A stretch of DNA of 64,000 bases from an uncultured Actinomycetes bacterium (GTDB lineage Bacteria; Actinomycetota; Actinomycetes; Nanopelagicales; Nanopelagicaceae), in the NCBI GenBank assembly GCA_903838295.1, contig CAILXX010000006.1, forward strand, positions 79,917 through 143,916, written 5' to 3'. The notes beneath the pieces are model-generated. The model was given only the letters and a program-made list of their open reading frames with translations. It did not search any database and was not told the DNA's origin. The position numbers were made by a program, and so were the translations under genes. Shown piece by piece: positions 17,650 through 26,458 of this stretch. Each line of letters opens with the position of its first letter. The stretch's first letter is position 1.

Positions 17650-18528
17650 ATGTCAATAATTTATGAAGCGCTCGAAAAAACGGTATTGGCTTCGGACGGC
17701 GCCATGGGCACAATGTTGCAAGAAGCTGGACTTGTCGATGGCGGCGCACCTGAGTTGTGGAACGTTGAAAAACCAGAAGAGATTGAGAAAATCCTTGAAG
17801 CATATGCATCAGCCGGTGCTAGCTTCATAACAACAAATACTTTTGGTGGCACACGTGGTCGTCTAGCAATGCATGGCCTAGAAGCTCGGGTGCATGAGTT
17901 GAATAAAGCTGGTGCAGAGATTGCTCGCAAAGTTGCGGATCGTCATCCCGGTACTTTTGTCATGGGAGATATTGGTCCATCTGGAGATTTGATGGAACCT
18001 ATGGGGACTCTTACTTTAGAAAGCGGTCAAGAGTTATTTGCCGAACAAATTCGTGGACTTGTGGCCGGTGGCGTCGATGCGATTCTTATCGAAACAATGT
18101 CAGATTTAGGCGAGGTAGAAGCTGTTGTTAAGGCGGTTAATGAAGTGGCGCCAGGGTTACCGATTATTGCGACAATGAGCTTTGACACCAACTTGCGAAC
18201 AATGATGGGTGTTAAGCCGGCAATGGCAGTCACTCAGCTCGCCGCGCTTGGGGTTCGAATCATTGGCGCCAATTGTGGTCGGGGTGTTGATGAAATGCTA
18301 CAAATTGCAAAGGAATTGGTAGGTGCCAGACCCGAAGGCGTATTCATTATTACGCAGTCAAATGCTGGCCTGCCAAAGCTTCAAGGAGATGTATTTATTT
18401 ACGATGGAACTCCTGAAGAGATGGCTCGATATGCGCACGAAGTAAAGGAACTTGGCGTCAACATAGTTGGATCATGTTGTGGTTCAAGCCCGGCACATAC
18501 TGCTGCAATCGTTGCGAGTATAAAGTAA
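17650..18528 (+). CDS. Homocysteine/betaine methyltransferase family protein
   Basis: A 292-residue TIM-barrel of the homocysteine S-methyltransferase family, with LASDGAMGTMLQ at the N-terminus and the zinc cysteines in GANCGRG and GSCCGSS. It could transfer a methyl from glycine betaine to homocysteine, giving dimethylglycine, the substrate expected for the flanking flavoproteins. It has no cobalamin-binding domain, so it is not MetH. Ribosome site AAAGGA is 6 bases before the ATG, 3 bases after the preceding gene. The methyl donor is inferred from context; a methyltransferase acting on a corrinoid protein is the alternative. Confidence 0.8.
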   Translation: MSIIYEALEKTVLASDGAMGTMLQEAGLVDGGAPELWNVEKPEEIEKILEAYASAGASFITTNTFGGTRGRLAMHGLEARVHELNKAGAEIARKVADRHPGTFVMGDIGPSGDLMEPMGTLTLESGQELFAEQIRGLVAGGVDAILIETMSDLGEVEAVVKAVNEVAPGLPIIATMSFDTNLRTMMGVKPAMAVTQLAALGVRIIGANCGRGVDEMLQIAKELVGARPEGVFIITQSNAGLPKLQGDVFIYDGTPEEMARYAHEVKELGVNIVGSCCGSSPAHTAAIVASIK

Positions 18529-18541
18529 AAAACGCCTAACC

Positions 18542-19450
18542 TTACAAATTGGTTAGTTGCTCGTTAAAGAATTTGGAACCAAAATCACTTTGAGCACCTT
18601 CGTACTTTCGCATTGCCCACTCCCAGAAATCGAATTCTAGGTCAGACATTGAATCCTGGATTGCGCCCCATAGGGTCCATCCGTATTTTGCAAATACCGA
18701 GTAAAGCCAAGCACGTGCAAATTTATCGGGCCGCTCTTCTCCGTAGTACGCCGTGACCAATTCGTGTAGCGCATCAATTTCTAAATAAGCTTCTGCCCAA
18801 ATATTGCCGAGTTCGAAGCATGGATCGTTATTGCCAGAATATTCGTAATCGATAATCCAAATTTTGGAACCATCATCAATAAAATTTGCAGGGAGTAAGT
18901 CGTTGTTGCATGGAACGAGCCCTGTGTTCGTTGCCGCAAATGCTTTAGATAAGATATCCGCATATTTCTGGTAATCGTCGTATTTATCTGGCTTACGGAA
19001 TCCTCTGTCGTTGACGATTTTTAAATAATTTTTCTGAACGCTAAACATATTGAATTCGCGTAAGAATGGTCGAGCCGAATGCAGAGTCCGACAACTTTCT
19101 GCAATTCGCGGAAGGTTGTTCTTTACATCGCTACTATCAAAGGTTTTTCCAGGTAAATAACCTATGACCAACAACCCGCCGCCAGGTACATAGTCATAAA
19201 CCGGAGCAGCAATTGCCACTTCGGCGGCAAGTTTTGAATTTTCAAATTCTGACTGGCGATCAATTTCTAGCAATTGGGAGTCGTTACTAGATACTCTGGC
19301 CACATAAGTACCAGAGGGTGTTGAGACTTTGAGGTTTCTGTTTGTCAGTCCGCCAGAAAGTTCAGAAATTTCAGTACGGCCGCGCAAAATGTCAACACGA
19401 TCCAATAATTCACCAAAAATTTTTTCTAATTCCAGTGCGGACAAAGTCAC
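18542..19450 (-). CDS. Choline/ethanolamine kinase-like phosphotransferase
   Basis: A 302-residue kinase of the choline kinase/APH fold. The catalytic loop CNNDLLPANF and the metal-binding WIIDYEYSGNNDPCFELGN are clear; GGLTNRNLKV and YVARVSSN form the N-lobe. It would phosphorylate choline, ethanolamine or a similar small alcohol. Placement in a methylated-amine region suggests choline-related use. Start is GTG at 19450 with TATCCT six bases upstream. It diverges from the next flavoprotein gene across only about 25 bases and converges with the methyltransferase-like gene. Confidence 0.75.
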   Translation of the reverse strand: MTLSALELEKIFGELLDRVDILRGRTEISELSGGLTNRNLKVSTPSGTYVARVSSNDSQLLEIDRQSEFENSKLAAEVAIAAPVYDYVPGGGLLVIGYLPGKTFDSSDVKNNLPRIAESCRTLHSARPFLREFNMFSVQKNYLKIVNDRGFRKPDKYDDYQKYADILSKAFAATNTGLVPCNNDLLPANFIDDGSKIWIIDYEYSGNNDPCFELGNIWAEAYLEIDALHELVTAYYGEERPDKFARAWLYSVFAKYGWTLWGAIQDSMSDLEFDFWEWAMRKYEGAQSDFGSKFFNEQLTNL

Positions 19451-19456
19451 TCAAGA

Positions 19457-19462
19457 AGGATA
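19457..19462 (-). promoter_or_regulatory. Leaderless promoter of the choline kinase-like gene
   Basis: TATCCT on the - strand, six bases (TCTTGA), then GTG at 19450. GTGACA lies 17 bases upstream of TATCCT as a possible -35, inside the divergent gene. The site overlaps the ribosome binding site (AAGAAGGA) of that gene. Confidence 0.5.
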
Positions 19463-19478
19463 CATTTATCATGTGTCT

Positions 19479-21920
19479 ATGTCACAGCTCCCTACTCGCG
19501 CAAAGATAGTGGTCATAGGCGGCGGGGTAGGCGGGACTTCGGTTGCCTATCATCTATCCAAATTTGGCGAACGCGATGTTGTACTGCTGGACCGGAGCGA
19601 ACTGACCAGTGGTTCCACTTTTCACTCTGCTGGTTTAGTAGGGCAGTTGCGAGCAGATCCAACACTCACGAAGATGAACATGTACTCCGTCGAGCTGTAT
19701 AGAGAATTGCAAGGAACTGATTCACCCCCTTCCTGGAATGAATGCGGAAGCATTAAATTGGCATCGACCCCAGAGCGCATGGAAGAAATAAGGCGCCAAA
19801 TCGGGTGGGCAAAAACTTTCAATCTGGACTTACACGAAATTTCGCCACAGGAAGCACAAGCGAAGTTTCCGCTGATAGATCTGACTGGGATTGTCGGTGC
19901 TTGCTATATGGGTTCAGATGGACAAGTAGATCCGTCACAACTTGCACAAGCAATGGCAAAAGGTGCGCGTAAAAACGGAGTGTCAATCTTTACAAATACT
20001 CGTGTGCTAAAAATTAACCAAAAAGGTGGTCGGGTTACAAGTGTCTTGACCGACAAAGGCGAAATCGAGTGCGAAATCGTCGTGAACTGTGGCGGAATAT
20101 ATGCAGCAGAAATCGGTCGGATGCTAGATGTTCGTATCCCTATAGTTCCGATGAGTCATCAATACCTGATCACCGAGAATTTCTTGCCAACCGGAACTAC
20201 GACCCTTCCTTCGTTACGCGATCCAGACCTGCTTATTTATTTCCGGCAAGAGGTGAATGGATTGTTAATGGGCGGGTACGAGAGAAATTCACGCCCATGG
20301 CTTGCAACTCGCGAAGTTTACGAAGAGATTCCTCAGGATTTCAACTCTAAATTGCTGCCCGAAGATTGGGATCGGTTCGAAGAAATTGCGGTTAATTCGC
20401 AGATTCGCGTTCCAAAGATGGCAGAACTAGGAATCAAAAGCTTTATTAATGGCCCCGAAGGTTTTACTCCAGATAACGAATTTTGTTTAGGCGAAACGAG
20501 TGTTGGCGGATTTTATGTCGCCGCTGGATTCTGCGCGCATGGTATCGCTGGCGCTGGTGGTATTGGAAAAGTAGTTGCCGAATGGATTATTGGAAATGAA
20601 CCACCGATGGATTTGTGGCACATGGACATTCGCCGATTCGGTGACTCATATAAGTCCCCCGCATTCACTCTTGATCGAATCCAGGAGAACTATGAAGAGT
20701 ATTACGACATTCATTACCCATTAGAAGAACGTAAGACTTGTCGCCCAATGCGAACATCGCCTGTTTATGAATGGCATAAAGCACATGGCGCTGTATTTGG
20801 CGAGAAGGCCAGCTGGGAACGCGTGAATTATTATCAATCGAACCAGGGCGATGATGCGCTTCGTCCTAACGGGTGGGCTGGTAAAAATTGGTCCAATTCA
20901 GTCCAGGTAGAGCATAAATTAACGCGTGAAATTGCCGGAATCTTTGATGAATCAAGTTTTGCAAAATTCAAGGTCGCTGGTGATCGTGCCGGAGAATTCC
21001 TGAATCTGGTCTGCGCTAACAACGTTGTCCGGGGTGAGGGCCGAACAATTTATACACAGGCGCTTGGGACCAAGGGTGGAATAGAAGCCGATTACACAGT
21101 GACCCAACTGAGCAATACGGATTTTATGATTATTACGGGTACTGCTTTTGCAACTCACGATATTCAATGGCTTCGCAAGAAACAACGCGAACATTCTTAT
21201 CTAGATGTAACGATTACTGACATTACATCTGATTTGGCAGTTTTTGGTATTTGGGGACCTAAAGCCCGCGACATTCTTGCGCAGGTAACCCGCACTAGTC
21301 TGACTAATGAAAATTTCCCCTTCATGACTTCGAAAGAAATCGAGATAGCTGGGATCAATCTTCGTGCAACCCGCATTACATATGTTGGAGAACTTGGGTG
21401 GGAGCTATACATTCCCGTTGTTGATGCGCTTAAAGTATGGGAAGCACTTATCGCTGCTGGCGAGGCTTTTGGTGCTAAACCATGTGGCTATCGCGCGATC
21501 GAATCACTTCGCCTAGAAAAAGGTTATTTGGCATGGGGAACAGAAATTTCTACCGAGACTACTCCCATTGAAGCTGGATTAGATTTTGCGGTATCGAAGA
21601 AGAAGAGTGAATTTATCGGTAAGAAAGCCTTGGAACTCGCCGGGCCTGCCACACGTAAGCTAGTTGTCATAACTTTTAACAACATTTGTGATGTTCCATT
21701 GGGAAATGAACCAATACGCGTCGCCGGGAATGTGGTGGGGCGCGTTAAGAGCGGCGGGCAGGGGTATTCGATTGAAAAGGCGATCGGCTATGCCTATCTA
21801 CCGATAGCTATGTGTAATCCAGGAACACCAGTTGAAGTTGAATTCTTTGGGGAGTGGAAATCTGGAGTTATAGGGAAGTCACCCCTGTTTGATCCAGAAG
21901 GCATACGTATAAAGTCTTAA
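19479..21920 (+). CDS. Dimethylglycine/sarcosine dehydrogenase-like flavoprotein with GcvT domain (copy 2)
   Basis: An 813-residue paralogue of the 12005-14524 protein. The FAD motif GGGVGG is at residues 14-19, and the flavin-linking histidine is H49 in SGSTFHSAG. A C-terminal GcvT-like THF domain contains YVGELGWELYIP. The frame extends 50 codons upstream, but that part would be antisense to the kinase gene; the FAD fold begins right after MSQLPTRAKIVV. AAGAAGGA ends 18 bases before the ATG and 12 before a GTG at 19473, so 19473 is an alternative start. Two such enzymes could take successive methyl groups from dimethylglycine and sarcosine. Confidence 0.82.
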   Translation: MSQLPTRAKIVVIGGGVGGTSVAYHLSKFGERDVVLLDRSELTSGSTFHSAGLVGQLRADPTLTKMNMYSVELYRELQGTDSPPSWNECGSIKLASTPERMEEIRRQIGWAKTFNLDLHEISPQEAQAKFPLIDLTGIVGACYMGSDGQVDPSQLAQAMAKGARKNGVSIFTNTRVLKINQKGGRVTSVLTDKGEIECEIVVNCGGIYAAEIGRMLDVRIPIVPMSHQYLITENFLPTGTTTLPSLRDPDLLIYFRQEVNGLLMGGYERNSRPWLATREVYEEIPQDFNSKLLPEDWDRFEEIAVNSQIRVPKMAELGIKSFINGPEGFTPDNEFCLGETSVGGFYVAAGFCAHGIAGAGGIGKVVAEWIIGNEPPMDLWHMDIRRFGDSYKSPAFTLDRIQENYEEYYDIHYPLEERKTCRPMRTSPVYEWHKAHGAVFGEKASWERVNYYQSNQGDDALRPNGWAGKNWSNSVQVEHKLTREIAGIFDESSFAKFKVAGDRAGEFLNLVCANNVVRGEGRTIYTQALGTKGGIEADYTVTQLSNTDFMIITGTAFATHDIQWLRKKQREHSYLDVTITDITSDLAVFGIWGPKARDILAQVTRTSLTNENFPFMTSKEIEIAGINLRATRITYVGELGWELYIPVVDALKVWEALIAAGEAFGAKPCGYRAIESLRLEKGYLAWGTEISTETTPIEAGLDFAVSKKKSEFIGKKALELAGPATRKLVVITFNNICDVPLGNEPIRVAGNVVGRVKSGGQGYSIEKAIGYAYLPIAMCNPGTPVEVEFFGEWKSGVIGKSPLFDPEGIRIKS

Positions 21921-21960
21921 GTCCTATGCACTTCTCTATTTATATAGTAACTTGCGATAT

Positions 21961-22845
21961 ATGGAAACAATCCTTGATGCAATTGGTGATACCCCGCTAA
22001 TAAATATCGAGGGTATATATGTAAAGATGGAATTTCTTAATCCATCGGGATCCATCAAGGCACGCATTGCAAAATACATGATCGAGCGGGCAGAACAAGA
22101 AGGATTGTTAAAGCCTGGTGACACCATCGTTGAAGCCAGCAGTGGTAACACTGGTAACGCAATGAGCATGGTTGCCGCGGTCAAGGGTTACAAAATGTTA
22201 GTTGTCATGCCCGAAGGATTGACGCAAGAGCGCACCGCGATCTCTCGAGCATTTGGCGCAGAAGTCCGCACCATCGGAGATTTCCATGTGAATCACGCAC
22301 TCGAAGAGGTGCGCAGACTTGCACAACTACCTGGCTACTTCGCGCCACAACAATTTGATAATGAATGGAATGTCACCGAAAATCATGATTGGTTAGGTAA
22401 AGAAATTCTTAAAGAGTTGCCAGCAAAACCAGACCTTGTGATCAATGGTGTTGGAACCGGTGGAACTCTCGTAGGCGTCGGTAGGGCATTCAAAGAAGTA
22501 AACCCCAACTGCAAAAGTTATGCGCTAGAGCCATCGGAATCTTGCACGATCGCATGTGGAGAAGTAGCAAAACATTTAATTGAAGGAATTTCGGATGGAT
22601 TCGTACCGGGCATCATTTCTCGTCACAGCAAAGAGATAGATGGATTCGTGCATGTGCATTCGCAAGAGGCAGTTGAGGAGACTCGTCGACTAGCTCGCAC
22701 TCACGGACTATTCGTTGGACCATCATCAGGTGCGCATATGATCGCCGCAAAGCGTCTTAAAGCACAACTAGGCGTCGAAACTGTTGTCACCTTCTTCTGC
22801 GATGAAGGCGAAAAGTACATCAACGATTTCTGGCTTAATCTGTAG
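21961..22845 (+). CDS. Cysteine synthase family PLP enzyme
   Basis: A 294-residue fold-type II PLP enzyme. The PLP lysine is in NPSGSIKAR, the phosphate loop is SSGNTGN, and GVGTGGT follows near residue 165. It matches the O-acetylserine sulfhydrylase/cystathionine beta-synthase group. The serine in SSGNTG and lack of a clear cysteine synthase substrate loop leave the substrate open. ATG at 21961 is preferred over a TTG three codons upstream; TATAGT lies 12 bases before it. The 3' end overlaps the convergent permease by 11 bases. Homocysteine or cysteine supply near the methyltransferases is a possible link. Confidence 0.75.
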   Translation: METILDAIGDTPLINIEGIYVKMEFLNPSGSIKARIAKYMIERAEQEGLLKPGDTIVEASSGNTGNAMSMVAAVKGYKMLVVMPEGLTQERTAISRAFGAEVRTIGDFHVNHALEEVRRLAQLPGYFAPQQFDNEWNVTENHDWLGKEILKELPAKPDLVINGVGTGGTLVGVGRAFKEVNPNCKSYALEPSESCTIACGEVAKHLIEGISDGFVPGIISRHSKEIDGFVHVHSQEAVEETRRLARTHGLFVGPSSGAHMIAAKRLKAQLGVETVVTFFCDEGEKYINDFWLNL

Positions 22846-24349
22846 TTGCTGGGGACTCCACCAGATCTTTGCGGGTAGATGATCCCATGGCGTAGAAAAC
22901 CGCACCAACCACCAAAGTGGCAGCAATCGCGATGAATGCATACGTCGTAAATTGAATTCTGGTTACCCCATCTGGCAAGGCACTGTTATCCAAGATCTTT
23001 CCATTAGATAGTAGTCCAGGAAAAATTCCAGTTGTGGTTGCAAGTATTGCCCAGAAAGTTGTCACGATCGAACAGATCCATACGCCGGCTACTCCACCTG
23101 GTACGCGGTAAGGACGATGAACATCTGGATGGCTCTTTCGCAGTTTAATTAGCGCTGGGAATGTAACGATGTAATTTACAGTGGTGAATAAGAGCACGAT
23201 ACCGATCATGATATTAAAAGCCTTTGCCGCGCTGCCGCTTCCTAGGTTGGCGGCAACCAAAAATGCAATGGTTCCGACTATTCCGGAAACGATATTGGCG
23301 TTGATAGGTGTACCAAATTTTGAAGAGAATGTCCCCAGCCATTTAGGTCCAGTTCCATCGATCGAAGCTATCGCTTGAATACGGTCAGCTCCCATGAGCC
23401 AAGAAACGCCGCCAGCAAACATAGCTAGAATAAATATGATCGCAGCAATTTTGAGCATCACATTTCCAGCTGATCCATAAACTGTAAAAACGGTTCCAAC
23501 GGCATCCAAGAACGAATCAACGCCCTTGCCTTTGATCTGATCAGAAGGAACAACGCAGACAATTGCGAGGACCGGGAGTCCATAGAGCAAGACCGAGGTT
23601 GTAATAGCCCGCAGAACCGTGAAAGGAACATCCCGCTTTGGATTCTTCATCTCTTCACCAGCAGAATTTGGAAGTTCGAATCCGACAAGATTATAAAAAA
23701 GAACTGGTGTCAATGCGATAAAGCTTGCCCATGTTGGCGAGAATTCATGAACCTTAGGAAGATGTAAACCCTTTTTCACGCCATAAATAATCGTGGTGAT
23801 AGCAAAAATTCCTATGAGAAGTATTCTTAACGCTGCGCCAAAAGTTGGAATCCACTTTCCAATATCAAAAGAGATGATCGCCATAGTGGTGGTGATCCAA
23901 ATGAAACTTAAACCAATGAGATAGAACCAGATGCTTCCGTTAGAGAAATGGAATATGTAGTTCTGGATGGCAGCAATGGCTAACAGTGCAAGGGTGGCAC
24001 CAACCCAAACCGGGTTTGCAAACCAGTAAAAAATGGAGTTCATGCCTGCCGTGCGGCGTCCCCAAGCCATTCGATTCCAAACATACGGGCCACCTTCACC
24101 CGTGAATGCTGATCCAAGTTCTGCAACCAAGAGGCCATAAGGGGCAAAGAAAAATATTCCAAGAAACATTAGCCACAAGAATCCACGTGGACCGGCCGCC
24201 GCCACCTGGCCCAAAGTATCGACACCAACGATTGCACAGATGAGAAATGCCAACATATCGAAACGTCCAAAATGTTTTCGGAGTTTCAACTTTTCTAATA
24301 AAGCTGCCTTAGTTATCAAATTGGAACGTGAAATACTTGTTGTGGCCAT
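22835..24349 (-). CDS. APC-superfamily amino acid permease
   Basis: A 504-residue membrane protein with about 12 hydrophobic segments, matching the amino acid-polyamine-organocation family. Typical N-terminal features are AFLICAIVGVDTLGQVAAAGP and GEGGPYVWNRMAWGRR. The start at 24349 is chosen because GGAG sits 6 bases before it; an upstream ATG (24361) lacks a site. It faces away from a copper amine oxidase, so an amine or amino acid that the oxidase degrades is a plausible substrate. Specificity is not readable from sequence. Confidence 0.82.
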   Translation of the reverse strand: MATTSISRSNLITKAALLEKLKLRKHFGRFDMLAFLICAIVGVDTLGQVAAAGPRGFLWLMFLGIFFFAPYGLLVAELGSAFTGEGGPYVWNRMAWGRRTAGMNSIFYWFANPVWVGATLALLAIAAIQNYIFHFSNGSIWFYLIGLSFIWITTTMAIISFDIGKWIPTFGAALRILLIGIFAITTIIYGVKKGLHLPKVHEFSPTWASFIALTPVLFYNLVGFELPNSAGEEMKNPKRDVPFTVLRAITTSVLLYGLPVLAIVCVVPSDQIKGKGVDSFLDAVGTVFTVYGSAGNVMLKIAAIIFILAMFAGGVSWLMGADRIQAIASIDGTGPKWLGTFSSKFGTPINANIVSGIVGTIAFLVAANLGSGSAAKAFNIMIGIVLLFTTVNYIVTFPALIKLRKSHPDVHRPYRVPGGVAGVWICSIVTTFWAILATTTGIFPGLLSNGKILDNSALPDGVTRIQFTTYAFIAIAATLVVGAVFYAMGSSTRKDLVESPATTD

Positions 24350-24440
24350 GTCTATCTCCATCCGCGTCTGTCTAGAAGAATTAACGTAAGGAACTGTACG
24401 CAGGTACTAGCCACGTATTCAATGACCTTGCATAAGATTC

Positions 24441-24458
24441 TTGGGACAAATATTGGGA
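24441..24458 (+). repeat. Direct repeat TTGGGA in the permease/amine oxidase promoter region
   Basis: TTGGGA at 24441-24446 and 24453-24458, 12 bases apart, in the 142-base divergent region between the permease and amine oxidase genes. Possibly a regulator site or chance. Confidence 0.3.
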
Positions 24459-24478
24459 AATCCATAAGCCGGCACGCT

Positions 24479-24484
24479 TATACT
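24479..24484 (+). promoter_or_regulatory. -10 element of a near-leaderless promoter for the amine oxidase
   Basis: TATACT followed by seven bases and GTG at 24492. The spacing is one base longer than in the other leaderless promoters of the window. Confidence 0.4.
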
Positions 24485-24491
24485 TAATTAC

Positions 24492-26360
24492 GTGAGGCAC
24501 CCACTCGATCCACTCAGCGCAGTCGAACAAGAGCAAGTCGTTTCCCACGCGAAAACTGCTTGGAAGCTTGACCATCGACACATTTTTTCTATGGTTCAAC
24601 TTGAAGAGCCTACAAAAATTCAGATCCTCAATTGGAAGTCAGATGAGGATTTTGAACGAGTAGCAAGAGTCACCATATGGAATATGGCGACAGCAACTGT
24701 TTCGGAGGGTTTAATAAGTGTCGATGGTGTTGTAAAGGAGTGGAAAGAGATCCCTGGCGCAAAATCTCCGGTCTCAGTCATCGAATCAACTATTGCGCTG
24801 GAAGTTGCGAGAAAGGATCAATCGGTAATTGATGCTCTTAAGCGCCGTGGAATTAATGATCCGCAATCAATACATATGGAGGCGTGGCCTATTGGTGCGC
24901 AGATCCCCAAGCACTTGGCTGATGGCCGCCGACTCATTTGGACGCCAATGTGGCACAAGGTAACTGCAGATGGGAATTTTTATGCTCACCCAATTAGTGG
25001 ACTGCATGCCATAGTTGATATTGATGCTCACAAAGTTGTCGATCTGGAAGATAAAGAAGATATTCCAATTCCACAGACGCCTGGTCCTTATCGTGCAAGT
25101 CAAACCGGCGGTACCGTTGAATTAAAACCTTTAATGATTCATCAACCCGATGGCCCATCTTTTACTGTCGATGACTGGAAAATAAACTGGGAACGCTGGC
25201 AGTTTCGAATCGGATTTGATCAGCGCGAAGGTTTAGTGATTCATGATGTTCAATTCAACGACAATGGAAAAATGCGACGGATCGCGCACCGACTATCTAT
25301 TGCAGAATTGGTTATTCCCTATGGCGATCCAAGCCAGGGTGCTTACCGAAAAAACGCCTTTGATACTGGTGAATACGGACTTGGTAATTTCACTAATTCA
25401 TTAGTACTTGGATGTGACTGCCTCGGTGAGATCTATTATCTTGATGCAGCCGTAACCGAAGGTGATGGCACGGTGCGCACGATCAAAAATGCTATCTGTA
25501 TGCATGAAGAGGATTTTGGAATTCTCTGGAAGCATGTCGATGTTGATGGCCATACAGAAGTGCGACGTGCCAGACGCTTTGTGGCTTCATCTATCGTTAC
25601 CGTTAATAATTATGAATACGGGTATTTTTGGTATTTCTATCAAGATGGATCAATTGAATTTGAAGCAAAACTCACCGGAATTGTTCTTACATTGGCCGAC
25701 CATCCTGGGGCGGATCATCCATCTGCAACAGAAATCGAACCTGGACTTTTTGCTCCGTATCACCAACATATTCTCTGCGCCCGTCTTGATTTAGATATAG
25801 ATGGCACCGAAAATAGTGTTGTAGAAGTTGAATCATTTGCCCATCCACGTGGCGAAAAGAATCCTTATGGCGGTGCTTACGAGACCAGAGAGACCACACT
25901 AAAGAGTGAAAGCGGTGCTGGACGATTGATGGATGTCATGAAAAGTAGATATTGGAAAGTCATAAATCCCAATCGCAAAAATCATATGAATCAGCCGGTT
26001 GGCTACAAGCTGGTTCCAGGTCATAACACCTTTCCACTGGCTCTTGAGGATTCAGTGTTAGGTAAGCGCGCGGCATTTATGTACAAACATCTTTGGGTGA
26101 CAAGAAATGCCCAACATGAGCGTTACCCCGCTGGGGATTATCCATTCCAGCATGACGGTGGTGCCGGGATTCCAGAGTGGATTGCTGCCGACCGAGATAT
26201 CGAAAACGAGGATGTAGTGGTTTGGTATGTATTTGGAACCAACCACATTCCTCGGATAGAGGATTGGCCAGTTATGCCAGTTGAGAGAGCCGGATTCCAC
26301 CTCAAGCCAAGTGGTTTCTTCGCCAGAAGTCCCGCGATGGACGTTGCTCCAAGCGAGTAG
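24492..26360 (+). CDS. Copper-containing primary-amine oxidase
   Basis: A 622-residue copper amine oxidase, oxidising primary amines to aldehydes with release of ammonia and H2O2. All active-site residues are visible: catalytic base Asp291 (AFDTGEYG), the topaquinone-forming Tyr374 in TVNNYEYG, and copper ligands His424 and His426 (PYHQH) and His585 (GTNHIPRIEDWP). HPLDPLS at residues 3-9 is the standard N-terminus, supporting the GTG start. No signal peptide is seen, so it is probably cytosolic, as in Arthrobacter relatives. Tyramine, phenethylamine or histamine-like amines are plausible substrates. Confidence 0.93.
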   Translation: MRHPLDPLSAVEQEQVVSHAKTAWKLDHRHIFSMVQLEEPTKIQILNWKSDEDFERVARVTIWNMATATVSEGLISVDGVVKEWKEIPGAKSPVSVIESTIALEVARKDQSVIDALKRRGINDPQSIHMEAWPIGAQIPKHLADGRRLIWTPMWHKVTADGNFYAHPISGLHAIVDIDAHKVVDLEDKEDIPIPQTPGPYRASQTGGTVELKPLMIHQPDGPSFTVDDWKINWERWQFRIGFDQREGLVIHDVQFNDNGKMRRIAHRLSIAELVIPYGDPSQGAYRKNAFDTGEYGLGNFTNSLVLGCDCLGEIYYLDAAVTEGDGTVRTIKNAICMHEEDFGILWKHVDVDGHTEVRRARRFVASSIVTVNNYEYGYFWYFYQDGSIEFEAKLTGIVLTLADHPGADHPSATEIEPGLFAPYHQHILCARLDLDIDGTENSVVEVESFAHPRGEKNPYGGAYETRETTLKSESGAGRLMDVMKSRYWKVINPNRKNHMNQPVGYKLVPGHNTFPLALEDSVLGKRAAFMYKHLWVTRNAQHERYPAGDYPFQHDGGAGIPEWIAADRDIENEDVVVWYVFGTNHIPRIEDWPVMPVERAGFHLKPSGFFARSPAMDVAPSE

Positions 26361-26416
26361 CTGTTCCTGAGAATTACCCTTTTTGGGCATAAATCGAGGG
26401 AGTCGGGCGTTACAGG

Positions 26417-26452
26417 TAGGCTAACCCTGAGTAGTTAAGTACCCGAAAGAGG
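26417..26452 (+). promoter_or_regulatory. clpC promoter -10 and ribosome binding site
   Basis: TAGGCT at 26417-26422 resembles the -10 elements used elsewhere in the window. GAAAGAGG at 26445-26452 is the ribosome site before the ATG at 26459. Unlike many neighbours, clpC has a leader of about 30 bases. Confidence 0.45.
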
Positions 26453-26458
26453 TGTTCT

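Noticed and set aside
17650..18528. Cobalamin-dependent methionine synthase (MetH)
   Set aside because: Only the homocysteine-binding domain is present, at 292 residues with no B12 or THF domain.
19329..19478. N-terminal extension of the second flavoprotein
   Set aside because: Antisense to the kinase gene; the FAD motif begins after 19479 and no homologous sequence precedes it.
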